Source: Lachnospiraceae bacterium (GTDB taxonomy: Bacteria > Bacillota > Clostridia > Lachnospirales > Lachnospiraceae). Taken from it: a DNA stretch of 64,000 nucleotides. Position numbers and translations under genes: made by a program. Position 1 is the first letter of the stretch. Every line of letters starts with the position of its first letter. The stretch lies in the NCBI GenBank assembly GCA_910575475.1, contig CAJTGD010000026.1:22929-86928 (forward strand), written 5' to 3'. Positions 51,125 to 60,224 of this stretch are shown in pieces. Below the pieces are notes generated by a model. That model was given only the letters and a program-made list of their open reading frames with translations. It was not told where the DNA came from and did no database searches.

Positions 51125-51742
51125 ATGAAGGTATTACTGATTAACGGAAGCCCGCATGCAAAGGGAAGCACCTATACTGCTCTGCATGAGATGGAGCAGA
51201 TTTTTGCCGGGGAAGGCATGGAGACGGAGATTCTGCACATCGGCAATCAGGACATCAGAGGCTGCGTTGCCTGCGGATTCTGCGGCGGACACGGCAGATG
51301 CGCCTTTAACGATGTAGTAAATGAAGCCGCGCAAAAGTTTGAAGCCTGCGACGGACTAGTAGTCGGAAGCCCGGTCTACTATGCGTCTGCCAATGCCACA
51401 TTGGTTGCGTTTCTGGACCGTCTGTTTTACAGCACGCACTTTGACAAAACGATGAAGGTGGGAGCAGCCGTGGCATCTGCCAGAAGAGGCGGGCTGTCCG
51501 CGACCTTTGATGAACTGAATAAGTATTTTACGATCTGCGGAATGCCGGTGGCGTCCGGCCAGTATTGGAACAGCATTCATGGAAATAACGCGGACGAGGC
51601 CGCGCAGGACGCGGAGGGCCTGCAGATCATGCGGACGCTGGCAGTGAATATGGCATTTCTGATGAAGAGCATTGCCCTCGGAAAAGAACGGTACGGCCTT
51701 CCGGAGAAGGAACCGGTCTGCAGGACTAATTTTATCCGATAA
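51125..51742 (+). CDS. NADPH-dependent FMN reductase / flavodoxin-fold oxidoreductase
   Basis: 205 residues with the flavodoxin-like fold: N-terminal LLINGSPHAKGSTYTALHEM (FMN phosphate loop), GCVACGFCGGHGRCAFND with four Cys that could bind an Fe-S cluster or act as a redox site, and GLVVGSPVYYASANATLVAFLDRLFY. Similar proteins are iron-sulfur flavoproteins or multimeric flavodoxins found widely in anaerobes. AGGTAGAAGG precedes the ATG. It lies 22 bases before the long-chain dehydrogenase, so the two may be co-transcribed. Confidence 0.9.
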   Translation: MKVLLINGSPHAKGSTYTALHEMEQIFAGEGMETEILHIGNQDIRGCVACGFCGGHGRCAFNDVVNEAAQKFEACDGLVVGSPVYYASANATLVAFLDRLFYSTHFDKTMKVGAAVASARRGGLSATFDELNKYFTICGMPVASGQYWNSIHGNNADEAAQDAEGLQIMRTLAVNMAFLMKSIALGKERYGLPEKEPVCRTNFIR

Positions 51743-51764
51743 AAAGAGAGCAGGAGGAACGATC

Positions 51765-53378
51765 ATGAAACTGACTTTGAATGGTATAAAAGACAGACAG
51801 GATTGGGAACATGCCGGAATCGGGCTGCCGTCCTATGACGCCGGGGCACTTGCGGACAGAACCAGAACAGCCCCGGTATGGGTACATTTTGGTGTGGGAA
51901 ATATTTTCAGGATCTTCATCGGCGGAATCGCGGATCAGCTGATCTCAGAAGGATTGATGGATCGGGGGATCATCGGTGCGGAGACCTTTGATTATGATGT
52001 GGTGGAGCAGATATACAGACCCTTTGATAACCTGATCCTGTCCATTACTCTTCACGGAGACGGCACAACGGACCGAAAGGTGCTGGGATCTGTGACAGAA
52101 GCGGTGAAAGCACAGTATTCCGATGCAGAACAGTGGAATCGGTTAAAAGAAATTTTCCGCGCTCCGGGACTGCAGATGATCTCATTTACGATCACGGAAA
52201 AGGGGTATGCGCTGACCAGAGCGGACGGAACCTATTTTGACTTTATAAAAGCAGACATTGAAAACGGGCCGGAGAAAGCGTCGAGCGCCATGGCTGTTGT
52301 AACGGCCATGCTGCTGGAGCGTTACCGCGGCGGCAAGTTCCCGCTTGCCCTGGTATCCATGGACAACTGCTCCCAGAACGGGCAGAAATTCCGAAATTCC
52401 GTATTGGAAATCGCAGGGGAATGGAAGAAACGCGGTTTTGTGGAGGATGGATTCCTCCATTATATTCAAGACGAAAGCCAGGTTTCTTTCCCGTGGACAA
52501 TGATCGACAAGATCACGCCCCGGCCCAGCGAGAAGATCGCGAAGGAGCTGGAAGAGGCCGGAGTGGAAGCTATGCAGCCGGTGATCACGTCCGGAAAAAC
52601 CTATATCGCACCCTTTGGCAATGCGGAGGGACCCCAGTATCTGGTGGTAGAGGACAGCTTTCCAAACGGCCGCCCGGCATTGGAGAAGGCAGGGGTATAT
52701 ATGACAGACCGGGATACAGTCAACAAATCCGAGAAAATGAAGGTGACGGCCTGCCTCAATCCCATCCATACCGCATTGGGGCCTTATGGATGCGTGCTGG
52801 GCTATGAACTGTTTTCCGATGAAATGAAAGATCCCGACATGCTGGAGCTGGCGCGCCGGGTCGGGTACGTGGAAGGCATGGAAGTGGTTCCGGATCCGGG
52901 CATCCTTTCCCCGAAGGCATTTCTGGACGAGGTGATCAACGAACGGTTTCCCAATCCTTACCTGGGTGATACCACCCAGAGACTTTCGGTGGATGTGTCT
53001 CAGGGAATCGGGATCCGCTTCGGAGAGACGATCAAATCCTATATGGCGAAGTTTGGGGACGCAGCACGCCTGAACGGTATTCCTGTTGCGATTGCCGGGT
53101 GGTTCCGTTATCTTCTTGCCATTGACGAGGAAGGCAGGCCATTTGAGCTGGCGCCGGATCCCATGGTGCCGGAATTGCAGGAGCAGATGGCGGGGATCGT
53201 ATTCGGAGAGCCTAACAGTCTGACGGATCAGCTGCGGGCAATCCTGTCCAATGAAAATATCTTTGCCGTGGATCTGTATAAGGCCGGGATTGGGGAGAAA
53301 ATCGAGGAAATATTCCGGGAAGAGATCGCCGGACCGGGAGCGGTCAGAAGAACGATAAAGAAATACCTGGGGTGCTGA
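51765..53378 (+). CDS. Mannitol/fructuronate long-chain dehydrogenase (UxuB-like)
   Basis: 537 residues, the size of mannitol 2-dehydrogenase and fructuronate reductase. Rossmann segment VWVHFGVGNIFRIFIGGIADQL, then SMDNCSQNGQKF, SFPWTMIDKITPRPSE, and the catalytic block MKVTACLNPIHTALGPYG, which keeps the Asn...His of polyol-specific dehydrogenases. It interconverts a ketose or ketouronate and a polyol or aldonate with NAD(P)H in the cytosol. GCAGGAGGAAC precedes the ATG and a clear terminator follows. Unlike the two MtlD-like proteins at 12.5-14.8 kb, the catalytic His is present here. Confidence 0.92.
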   Translation: MKLTLNGIKDRQDWEHAGIGLPSYDAGALADRTRTAPVWVHFGVGNIFRIFIGGIADQLISEGLMDRGIIGAETFDYDVVEQIYRPFDNLILSITLHGDGTTDRKVLGSVTEAVKAQYSDAEQWNRLKEIFRAPGLQMISFTITEKGYALTRADGTYFDFIKADIENGPEKASSAMAVVTAMLLERYRGGKFPLALVSMDNCSQNGQKFRNSVLEIAGEWKKRGFVEDGFLHYIQDESQVSFPWTMIDKITPRPSEKIAKELEEAGVEAMQPVITSGKTYIAPFGNAEGPQYLVVEDSFPNGRPALEKAGVYMTDRDTVNKSEKMKVTACLNPIHTALGPYGCVLGYELFSDEMKDPDMLELARRVGYVEGMEVVPDPGILSPKAFLDEVINERFPNPYLGDTTQRLSVDVSQGIGIRFGETIKSYMAKFGDAARLNGIPVAIAGWFRYLLAIDEEGRPFELAPDPMVPELQEQMAGIVFGEPNSLTDQLRAILSNENIFAVDLYKAGIGEKIEEIFREEIAGPGAVRRTIKKYLGC

Positions 53379-53395
53379 TAACATCTCCGCCAAAG

Positions 53396-53429
53396 AGGCT
53401 GTCGGTTCTGCTGTTTCCGACAGCCTTTT
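53396..53429. terminator. Terminator between the dehydrogenase and the convergent HAD gene
   Basis: AGGCTGTCGG (53396-53405) pairs with CCGACAGCCT (53417-53426), followed by TTTG. Probably ends the dehydrogenase unit. Confidence 0.8.
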
Positions 53430-53496
53430 GATGACAGATCAGACATCAATGTATCAGCGGACAGTAGATAGAATCGGCAGCAGGTCGCCGGGCTTT

Positions 53497-54081
53497 TTAA
53501 ATAATAATCCGCCGGATCTTCTGGCTGCTGTTGCCCCACACCGCAAGGGCAAAATCAACCCCGGCATGCTCTGCGCACATACTGTCATATTCGCTGTCAC
53601 CGATATAAAGGAGCTGCCGTCTGCCGGCCCCGGACAATTCCATATATTTCAAAAGCGGGTCCGCATTTGGCTTATGCGCTTCCGTATCGTCAGCGCAAAT
53701 GATCGTATGGAAATAATGACTGATGCCATAGGGATAAAAATCCTGTTCGTATTCCTCCTTCGTTTTGGACGTGACGATGCCCATATCATAATCCTGTCTC
53801 AGCAGATCTTTTAGCAATTCCGGGATTCCGTCAAAAACAGTTACAGTATCCGCATATCGGCATATCTGATGATTCCAGAGATCAAGCGTTGGGAGAATAT
53901 CATGTATTCCCAGGATCCTCAGGGCATCTTCCCCGGTAATCCCAAGCGCAAACATCAATTCATCAAGAGATTTCTCTTTCCCTGTCAAACTCAATATGGT
54001 GTCCTGCAGAGAATGCAGCACCGCATATTCCGTATCGATCAGAGTATCGTTAATGTCAAAAACGATATGTTTGTATTTCAT
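53497..54081 (-). CDS. HAD-family hydrolase with altered motif I
   Basis: 194 residues, HAD subfamily with a helical cap (about 15-80). Motif II is IVTSKTKEEY, the Lys-Pro is HKPNADP, motif III/IV is YIGDSEYDSMCAEHAG. Motif I reads FDINDTLID: the nucleophile Asp9 is present, but the second Asp of D-x-D, the general acid/base, is Asn11. Phosphatase activity may therefore be reduced. Without this change the family would hydrolyse phosphate esters such as pyrophosphate or phosphoglycolate. ATG at 54081 with GGAAGGCGG upstream; an earlier in-frame start at 54108 is less likely. Confidence 0.88.
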   Translation of the reverse strand: MKYKHIVFDINDTLIDTEYAVLHSLQDTILSLTGKEKSLDELMFALGITGEDALRILGIHDILPTLDLWNHQICRYADTVTVFDGIPELLKDLLRQDYDMGIVTSKTKEEYEQDFYPYGISHYFHTIICADDTEAHKPNADPLLKYMELSGAGRRQLLYIGDSEYDSMCAEHAGVDFALAVWGNSSQKIRRIII

Positions 54082-54114
54082 ATTGCCGCCTTCCTGTGAG
54101 CACTCCAAGACAGC

Positions 54115-54399
54115 ATGCGCACATATATGGCTGCCGTTGGAGGATTGCTTTTTACAGGTATCATTATTATAGTGCGTTATGGGGGAAAAATATCCGATTT
54201 CTGCCGCTATTTATCACGATCCTGCCAGCTTGGAGTGTACAGCAATGAAATCCTGTATCTGACCAGCAAAAAAACAGATTTTGAAGTTGAATTATCAACC
54301 TATCCAGAATATAATAATTTCTGTGAAAAATCATGGAATGATACAAAATATAAAGAAAAAGTAGGAAACTACAATGGAGAATCGGAAGAAAAAATTTGA
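54115..54399 (+). CDS. Possible small membrane protein (uncertain)
   Basis: An open frame of 94 residues with one clear N-terminal hydrophobic segment (AAVGGLLFTGIIIIVRYG) and a hydrophilic tail (LTSKKTDFEVELSTYPEYNNF). It has no good ribosome binding site, starts just upstream of the divergent HAD gene start and overlaps the first codons of the SNF2 gene. It may be a real signal-anchor protein or only an open frame. Confidence 0.25.
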   Translation: MRTYMAAVGGLLFTGIIIIVRYGGKISDFCRYLSRSCQLGVYSNEILYLTSKKTDFEVELSTYPEYNNFCEKSWNDTKYKEKVGNYNGESEEKI

Positions 54400-57300
54400 T
54401 CAGGATACTTTAGACAGAGGAAAACGCCGGAAGGAAGAAGCGGAAAAGCAGAAAGCCGAAGAAGCCCGCCGCCAGCAGCAGGAACGGAGAAGGGCGGAAT
54501 TTTCGCTTCTCGGGGATTCCTGGGAGGAGGAATCCGAAAGCGCGGATGCAGAGCAGGACAATAAAAATATCGAAAGACTGGAACGCTATAAATATTTTAA
54601 GGGAACCCGGATCAAGCGTTCTATAAAGATCCCGCCGGAGGTCATGGCAAAGGGCGAAAAGCTGTATGCACAGGGGGATATCGAGATGAAAGAGATCCTG
54701 ACCGGTTTTGACCAGTACAGCGAGGAAATCCGGGGACAGATCGACGCGGTGGGAAGGTCCGGCAATATGGAATTTCCTGTCAGGATCATTTTTTCACGTA
54801 CCGCTGTGACCTATACGGAGTGCCGATGCCCTCAGTGCATACGGGAGTTTTATTCCTCCTGGGATATAGAGAAGACAAAATGCCCCTACAAGGCGGGGAC
54901 GCTGAGGCTCCTGGAGGATTACCTGGATACCCACAGCTTTGGGGATGCCACGGACAGCTACGGAAAGGCGCTGCTGAAGCTTTATCAGGAAAAGCGGTCA
55001 AATCTTGCGGCCGCGGATACGGAGGAGAAAAAGGAAAGCCTTCGGTTAGTTCCCCGGCTGACCCGGAAGGAGGGAAAGCTGTCCGTAGCGTTTAAGATTG
55101 GCGAAAAGAAGCTGTTTATTGTAAAAAAGCTGGATGATTTCTGTGAAAATGTAAAAAATTCGGCAACCGCTACCTATGGGTCAAATACCCAGATCAACCA
55201 TAATCTTGAGTATTTTACGGAATCCGGAAAGGGCTGGATCCGCTTCATCAACCGGATCGTGCGGGAGGAAGAGGAATTTCTGCAGCGCCTTCAGGAGTCC
55301 AACAGGTACGATTATTGCGGCAGCCGGAAAACTACGGTAGGAGGGGCGCTGAACCTGTTCGGATGGAGGCTGGATGAATTCTATAATCAGATGGCGGAGG
55401 AAGCCATTGAATTTGAAGATAAAGACGGATGGGAGAAAAGGAAGGAGATTCTGACCCGTGCGGAACGCAATCCCAGTGTTTTTATGCATATTTCCGAGGA
55501 AAAGGTGGGAGGCGGCAGGGCATTTCACGGAATCCGGGTGGACGGCAGCCTGCCGGAGCTGTATATGGGGATCGATACGGGATATTATATCGGCGACGGA
55601 CAGCTCTGCCGGGTGGAAAAGGATTTCCAAGAAAAGATCGAACCTCTGTCCCGCCTGACGAATGATGAAGGATTTTCCTTCCATGTGGGAAGGAACCATA
55701 TGGCGGAATTTTACTACAGGATTCTGCCCCAGCTGGAGGAAATTGTGAATATCGAGGAGACGGAACCGGAAAAATTCCGCTCCTACCTTCCGCCGGAGGT
55801 GCGCTTTGTCTTTTATCTGGATGCCGCGGATCAGAATGTGACCTGTCAGGTCAGCGCAAAATACGGCGGCAGGGAATTTTCGGCGCTGGATGTTCTGAGT
55901 AAGCAGGATCACGGCGGGATCGAGGCGCTCCGGGACGGGGCCAGGGAGGAGGAGATCCTGTTCCATGTCATGCAGTGGTTTCCGCGGATCGACTGGGAGC
56001 AGGAAGCGCTGCACTGCGGCGGCGACGAGGAGCTGGTCTATCAGGTCATGGAGAGCGGCACGGAGAAGCTGATGGAACTGGGCGAGGTGCGCTGCACCAA
56101 GAGCTTCCTGAATAATCATGTAGTACGCCGTATGAAGGTATCCGTGGGAGTTTCCGTATCATCCGGACTTTTGGACCTGAACATTACGACCGACGATATC
56201 CCCCAGGCCGAGCTGCTGGATATCCTGGCAAGCTACCGGGCAAAGAAAAAATATTACCGTCTCAAGGACGGCTCCTTCATGAATCTGGACGATTCCTCCC
56301 TGCAGATGCTGACGGAGATGATGGACGCCATGCACCTCAAGCCGAAGGAATTTGTGAAGGGAAAAATGCATCTGCCCATGTACCGCACCCTTTATCTGGA
56401 TAAGATGCTGGAGGAAAACGACAGCGTGTACAGCAAGAGGGACAGCCATTTCCGAAAGGTGGTCAAGGGCTTTAAGACGGTGAAGGACGCGGATTTTGAA
56501 GAACCGGAAAGCCTGTCCAGGATCATGCGTAATTACCAGAAAAACGGGTTTAAATGGCTTCGGACACTGGAAGCATGGCAGTTCGGCGGGATCCTGGCAG
56601 ACGATATGGGGCTGGGCAAGACCCTGCAGGTGATCGCGGTGCTGCTTGCGGCAAAGCAGGAGGGAACAGAAGGCACCTCCCTGGTGGTGGCGCCGGCCTC
56701 TCTGATCTTCAATTGGGGAGAGGAATTTGAGCGGTTCGCTCCGGAATTGAAGGTTTCTCTGATCACCGGAAATCAGGAGGAACGCCAGAATATCATTGCT
56801 TCCTGGCAGGAGGCGGATGTGCTCGTCACATCCTACGACCTTTTGAAACGGGATATCCTGTTCTATGAGGATAAGCAGTTCCTGTACCAGATCATAGACG
56901 AGGCACAGTATATCAAGAATCATACCACAGCCGCGGCAAAGGCTGTGAAGGTGATCCGCAGTCAGATCCGCTATGCACTGACCGGAACCCCGATCGAGAA
57001 CCGTCTGAGCGAATTGTGGAGCATTTTTGACTATCTGATGCCCGGCTTCTTGTATGGCTACGATGTATTTAAGCGGGAGTTGGAAAGCCCGATCGTGAAG
57101 AGCAGCGACGAGTCCGCCATGGCCCGGCTGCAGAAAATGGTGGGTCCCTTCATCCTGCGGAGGCTGAAAGGGGACGTCCTGAAGGATCTGCCGGAGAAGC
57201 TGGAGGAGCACCGTTACATCCGGTTCGGAAGTACGCAGCAGAAGCTCTATGACGGCCAGGTGCTTCATATGAAGGAAACACTGGCACAGCAGAATGAGGC

Positions 57301-57913
57301 GGAGTTCAATAAGAACAAGCTGCTGATCCTGGCGGAGCTGACAAGACTGCGGCAGATCTGCTGCGATCCGTCCCTGTGCTTTGAAAACTACAAGGGTGAG
57401 GCGGCCAAGCTGGAGGCCTGTCTGCAGCTTATCCAGAGCGCCATCGACGGCGGACACCGGATGCTGGTATTTTCCCAGTTTACGTCCATGCTGGAAATCC
57501 TGCAGGAAAAGCTGTCCGGGCTGGGGATCGCCTACTATACGATCACGGGAAACACCTCCAAGGAAAAGCGGCTCCAGATGGTCAAGGAATTTAACGAGGG
57601 GGAGGTTCCGGTATTTTTGATTTCCTTAAAGGCCGGAGGCGTGGGACTGAACCTGACCGGGGCGGATGTGGTCATTCATTATGATCCCTGGTGGAACCTG
57701 GCGGTGCAGAACCAGGCGACGGACCGTGCCCACCGGATTGGACAGACCAAAAAGGTGACGGTCTACAAGCTGATCGCGAAGGGCACTATCGAGGAAAAGA
57801 TCCAGAAGCTCCAGGAGAAGAAGAAAGACCTGGCAGAGCAGGTGATCGGCGGCGAAGCGGCACAGCTCGGTAGCCTGAGCAGAGAAGAGATCATGGAGCT
57901 GCTGGGCATATGA
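54374..57913 (+). CDS. SNF2-family helicase with SWIM-like zinc finger
   Basis: 1179 residues. The start is a coiled, Lys/Glu/Arg-rich segment (1-70). A SWIM-like motif lies at about 148-175: CRCPQC...TKCPYKAG, with Tyr where the last zinc His is expected. A long middle region (200-690) has no known domain. The SNF2 motor follows: motif I DDMGLGKT (~745), motif II DEAQ (~841), LTGTPIENRLSELWSIFDYL, and helicase C with FSQFTSMLEIL, SLKAGGVGLNLTGADVVIHYDPWWN and DRAHRIGQ. Such proteins move along duplex DNA and remodel protein-DNA complexes. In some bacteria SWIM proteins neighbour MoxR/vWA genes, which are ~12-17 kb upstream here. Confidence 0.92.
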   Translation: MENRKKKFDQDTLDRGKRRKEEAEKQKAEEARRQQQERRRAEFSLLGDSWEEESESADAEQDNKNIERLERYKYFKGTRIKRSIKIPPEVMAKGEKLYAQGDIEMKEILTGFDQYSEEIRGQIDAVGRSGNMEFPVRIIFSRTAVTYTECRCPQCIREFYSSWDIEKTKCPYKAGTLRLLEDYLDTHSFGDATDSYGKALLKLYQEKRSNLAAADTEEKKESLRLVPRLTRKEGKLSVAFKIGEKKLFIVKKLDDFCENVKNSATATYGSNTQINHNLEYFTESGKGWIRFINRIVREEEEFLQRLQESNRYDYCGSRKTTVGGALNLFGWRLDEFYNQMAEEAIEFEDKDGWEKRKEILTRAERNPSVFMHISEEKVGGGRAFHGIRVDGSLPELYMGIDTGYYIGDGQLCRVEKDFQEKIEPLSRLTNDEGFSFHVGRNHMAEFYYRILPQLEEIVNIEETEPEKFRSYLPPEVRFVFYLDAADQNVTCQVSAKYGGREFSALDVLSKQDHGGIEALRDGAREEEILFHVMQWFPRIDWEQEALHCGGDEELVYQVMESGTEKLMELGEVRCTKSFLNNHVVRRMKVSVGVSVSSGLLDLNITTDDIPQAELLDILASYRAKKKYYRLKDGSFMNLDDSSLQMLTEMMDAMHLKPKEFVKGKMHLPMYRTLYLDKMLEENDSVYSKRDSHFRKVVKGFKTVKDADFEEPESLSRIMRNYQKNGFKWLRTLEAWQFGGILADDMGLGKTLQVIAVLLAAKQEGTEGTSLVVAPASLIFNWGEEFERFAPELKVSLITGNQEERQNIIASWQEADVLVTSYDLLKRDILFYEDKQFLYQIIDEAQYIKNHTTAAAKAVKVIRSQIRYALTGTPIENRLSELWSIFDYLMPGFLYGYDVFKRELESPIVKSSDESAMARLQKMVGPFILRRLKGDVLKDLPEKLEEHRYIRFGSTQQKLYDGQVLHMKETLAQQNEAEFNKNKLLILAELTRLRQICCDPSLCFENYKGEAAKLEACLQLIQSAIDGGHRMLVFSQFTSMLEILQEKLSGLGIAYYTITGNTSKEKRLQMVKEFNEGEVPVFLISLKAGGVGLNLTGADVVIHYDPWWNLAVQNQATDRAHRIGQTKKVTVYKLIAKGTIEEKIQKLQEKKKDLAEQVIGGEAAQLGSLSREEIMELLGI

Positions 57914-57916
57914 TAA

Positions 57917-57940
57917 AGGCTGGCCTGTTATCCGGCCAGC
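57917..57940. terminator. Hairpin between SNF2 and pilT
   Basis: GGCTGGCC (57917-57924) pairs with GGCCAGCC (57933-57940). On the minus strand it is followed by TTTATC, so it may end the pilus operon; it also follows the SNF2 stop. Confidence 0.7.
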
Positions 57941-57959
57941 CATGATGTGATCGTATCAA

Positions 57960-59015
57960 TTATATTTTTTTCGCAAGCATCTCCGGATTGGAAGCATAGG
58001 CCAGCGCAGTGTCCCTGCTGATCGTTCCGTTTTTGCACAGCTTCTGCAGGCTGCTGTCCATGGAGATCATGTCGTCCTTCGCGGAGGAGTAAATGATCCC
58101 GTCAATCTGATGCACCTTGTTATCCCGGATCATATTCCGGATCGCAGGCGTCACGGTCATGATCTCAAATGCGGGAACGACTTGTCCGTCCACGGTGGGG
58201 ACAAGCTGCTGGGAGACAACGGCGTTGAGCACGGTAGAAAGCTGAATGGCGATCTGCCGCTGCTGATTTGCCGGAAATACGTCGATGATCCGGTCGATGG
58301 TGTTGGCCGCCCCGATGGTATGCAGGGTGGACAAAAGCAGGTGTCCGGTCTCGGCCGCGGTCATGGCCACATTGATGGTCTCATAGTCGCGCATCTCCCC
58401 AAGCAGGATCACATCCGGACTCTGCCGGAGCGCCGCGCGCAGGGCAACCACATAATTTTCCGTATCCACATTGATCTCCCGCTGGCTGACGATGCTCCGT
58501 CCGTGACGGTGCAGGTATTCCAGGGGATCCTCCAGGGTAATGATGTGGGCATCCCGGTTTCGGTTGATGCTGTCGATGATGCAGGCAAGGGTCGTGGATT
58601 TTCCGCTTCCCGCAGGGCCGGTGACCAGGACCATGCCGCTTCCGCTGTTGCCGTATTGGATGATGTTCTCCGGGATCCCCAGCTCATCCGGATCGGGCAG
58701 CTGGAATGTGATGACCCGGATCACTGCGGACAGCGCGCCCCTCTGCTTATAGGCGCAGACCCGAAAACGGGAGACGCCTGTCAGGGCAAACGCAAAATCA
58801 TCATCTCCATTTTTTTCTAAGACATGGATATCCCGATGGTCGGCAAGCTCATAGATCTCTTTCAGGAGAATTTCCGTATCCGAGGGCAGAAGCTTCTCCT
58901 CATTGACCTGGTGGATCACTCCGTTTTTACGAACCGAAACAGGCAGTCCGGCCACAATAAATACATCGGATGCATTTTCGGATACGGCCTGTTCCAGGAT
59001 TGTCTGAATGTTCAT
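57960..59015 (-). CDS. pilT: Type IV pilus twitching ATPase PilT-like
   Basis: 351 residues, the usual PilT length. N-terminal PAS-like domain (ASDVFIVAGLPVSVRKNG), then Walker A GPAGSGKS at 133-140, Asp box ITLEDPLEYLH, Walker B DVILLGEMRDYET, and the His box GHLLLSTLHTIGAANTIDRIIDVFP. PilT hexamers power pilus retraction on the cytosolic side. The ATG at 59015 is chosen (GGGGAGG upstream); a TTG at 59036 overlaps that site. It is the last gene of the pilus-like operon; no PilB-type extension ATPase is seen in this window. Confidence 0.94.
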   Translation of the reverse strand: MNIQTILEQAVSENASDVFIVAGLPVSVRKNGVIHQVNEEKLLPSDTEILLKEIYELADHRDIHVLEKNGDDDFAFALTGVSRFRVCAYKQRGALSAVIRVITFQLPDPDELGIPENIIQYGNSGSGMVLVTGPAGSGKSTTLACIIDSINRNRDAHIITLEDPLEYLHRHGRSIVSQREINVDTENYVVALRAALRQSPDVILLGEMRDYETINVAMTAAETGHLLLSTLHTIGAANTIDRIIDVFPANQQRQIAIQLSTVLNAVVSQQLVPTVDGQVVPAFEIMTVTPAIRNMIRDNKVHQIDGIIYSSAKDDMISMDSSLQKLCKNGTISRDTALAYASNPEMLAKKI

Positions 59016-59099
59016 CTTATTTTGATTCCTCCCCAATTTATATCCTTATTCTCACATGCCGCATCTTAACCAGATGTGACATGAATCGTCTTATTTGTG

Positions 59100-59609
59100 T
59101 TATTCGGGCATGGGCATGAGCTGCAGCGGCTGACTGCCCTCCCGGGTTCCCGTATTGATCAGCTGCCATTTTTCAATCTTATAATAGCCGGTATCGCTGC
59201 CCGGAGTCAATACAAGCCCAACTTCCAGCGCCTGCTTTTCGCTGACAGGGATCTGATAGGAGAGTGAGGCATCCTCAGGATCATACATGATCTCAAGTCC
59301 GACCGCGTCAAATTCCGCTCCGTTGATCTGGGTAAAGTCCAGATCCTTCGTCCAGTTCCCGGAGCCGTCCGAGCTGTCTGCCGCTTTCACCAGGATGGCA
59401 TCGACCTGTGCCAGCGCATCCTCAGCCACGTTGCATGCCTGGTAATAGTCTGTTCTGCGCTGGGCCGCACGGCTGCTGAAGGAATAATCGCTCCGTGCGC
59501 TGGACAGGGACAGGGTAGCAAACGTGACGAGACAAAGTACAAGGAAGATCACCAGCAGCAGGGAAGAACCGATATTCACAAAAGGAGCCTGTTTTTTATC
59601 TCTTTGCAT
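59100..59609 (-). CDS. Pilus-locus protein, membrane-anchored
   Basis: 169 residues. One N-terminal membrane helix (NIGSSLLLVIFLVLCLVTFATLSLSSAR) followed by a mostly hydrophilic extracellular region (AQRRTDYYQACNVAEDALAQVDAILVKAA..., LQLMPMPE). It has the single-helix, exported-tail shape of a pilin-like or PilX/PulO-type accessory protein but no standard prepilin Glu at +5. It overlaps the preceding gene by 14 bases. Probably a minor pilus or pseudopilus component. Confidence 0.7.
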   Translation of the reverse strand: MQRDKKQAPFVNIGSSLLLVIFLVLCLVTFATLSLSSARSDYSFSSRAAQRRTDYYQACNVAEDALAQVDAILVKAADSSDGSGNWTKDLDFTQINGAEFDAVGLEIMYDPEDASLSYQIPVSEKQALEVGLVLTPGSDTGYYKIEKWQLINTGTREGSQPLQLMPMPE

Positions 59610-60084
59610 GGTCAGCCCTCCTCTGCAGATAATGCTTTACAGTCAGCTCATAGATCGGATCCTCTTTTTCTGCCTCACCGATCGTCATTCCGGCAGTCAG
59701 CATATCTCCCTGCTCCCACAATACCGCCTGGAGTACATAGGCTTTGTCCTTTTCCGCGCAGGGAATAAAATCTTCATCATAAAAAATCAGTGCAGATACG
59801 GAAGGCACATCCCCGTTTTCTTCGGAGTCGGTAAGAGAAGCATCCGGATAGATCCCGGTGATCACCTCTACGGCGTCCGCAATCCCGCCGGAAGTATTTA
59901 CGATCTCCGCGATTCCGGAGCACTCGTTGACTGCATGATTCAGCCGCTGGGCATCCCGGCTCAGGATATGTGATTTCACAAAAAACTGCACGCAGACAGC
60001 ACTTGCAAGTGAGAAAAATAAAATGGCAAGTATCAGCTCCAAGAGAAATAAACTGGATGATTTTGCCCGATTTCTGTGCTTCAT
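59596..60084 (-). CDS. Pilin-like protein with divergent prepilin signal (PilV-like)
   Basis: 162 residues. The N-terminus SSSLFLLELILAILFFSLASAV resembles a class III prepilin leader: a hydrophobic helix with Glu five residues after the probable cut, but the residue before the cut is Ser rather than Gly. The rest (LNHAVNECSGIAEIVNTSGGIADAVEVITGIYPDASL) is that of minor pilins of the PilV type. GAGGGAGTTATGAC precedes the ATG. It would be processed by a prepilin peptidase (not in the window) and enter a short pilus. Confidence 0.75.
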   Translation of the reverse strand: MKHRNRAKSSSLFLLELILAILFFSLASAVCVQFFVKSHILSRDAQRLNHAVNECSGIAEIVNTSGGIADAVEVITGIYPDASLTDSEENGDVPSVSALIFYDEDFIPCAEKDKAYVLQAVLWEQGDMLTAGMTIGEAEKEDPIYELTVKHYLQRRADHAKR

Positions 60085-60224
60085 GTCATAACTCCCTCTG
60101 TGATTTAGTGCACTGGAAGCATCCCTGCGCTGAGAATGCTTTTAAATTGTCCGGGAACTATCTGGAAATGTACACTCGAAAAAATATCCTGCGCAGTCTG
60201 CACAAGCTATTTTCCGACAGTTCC

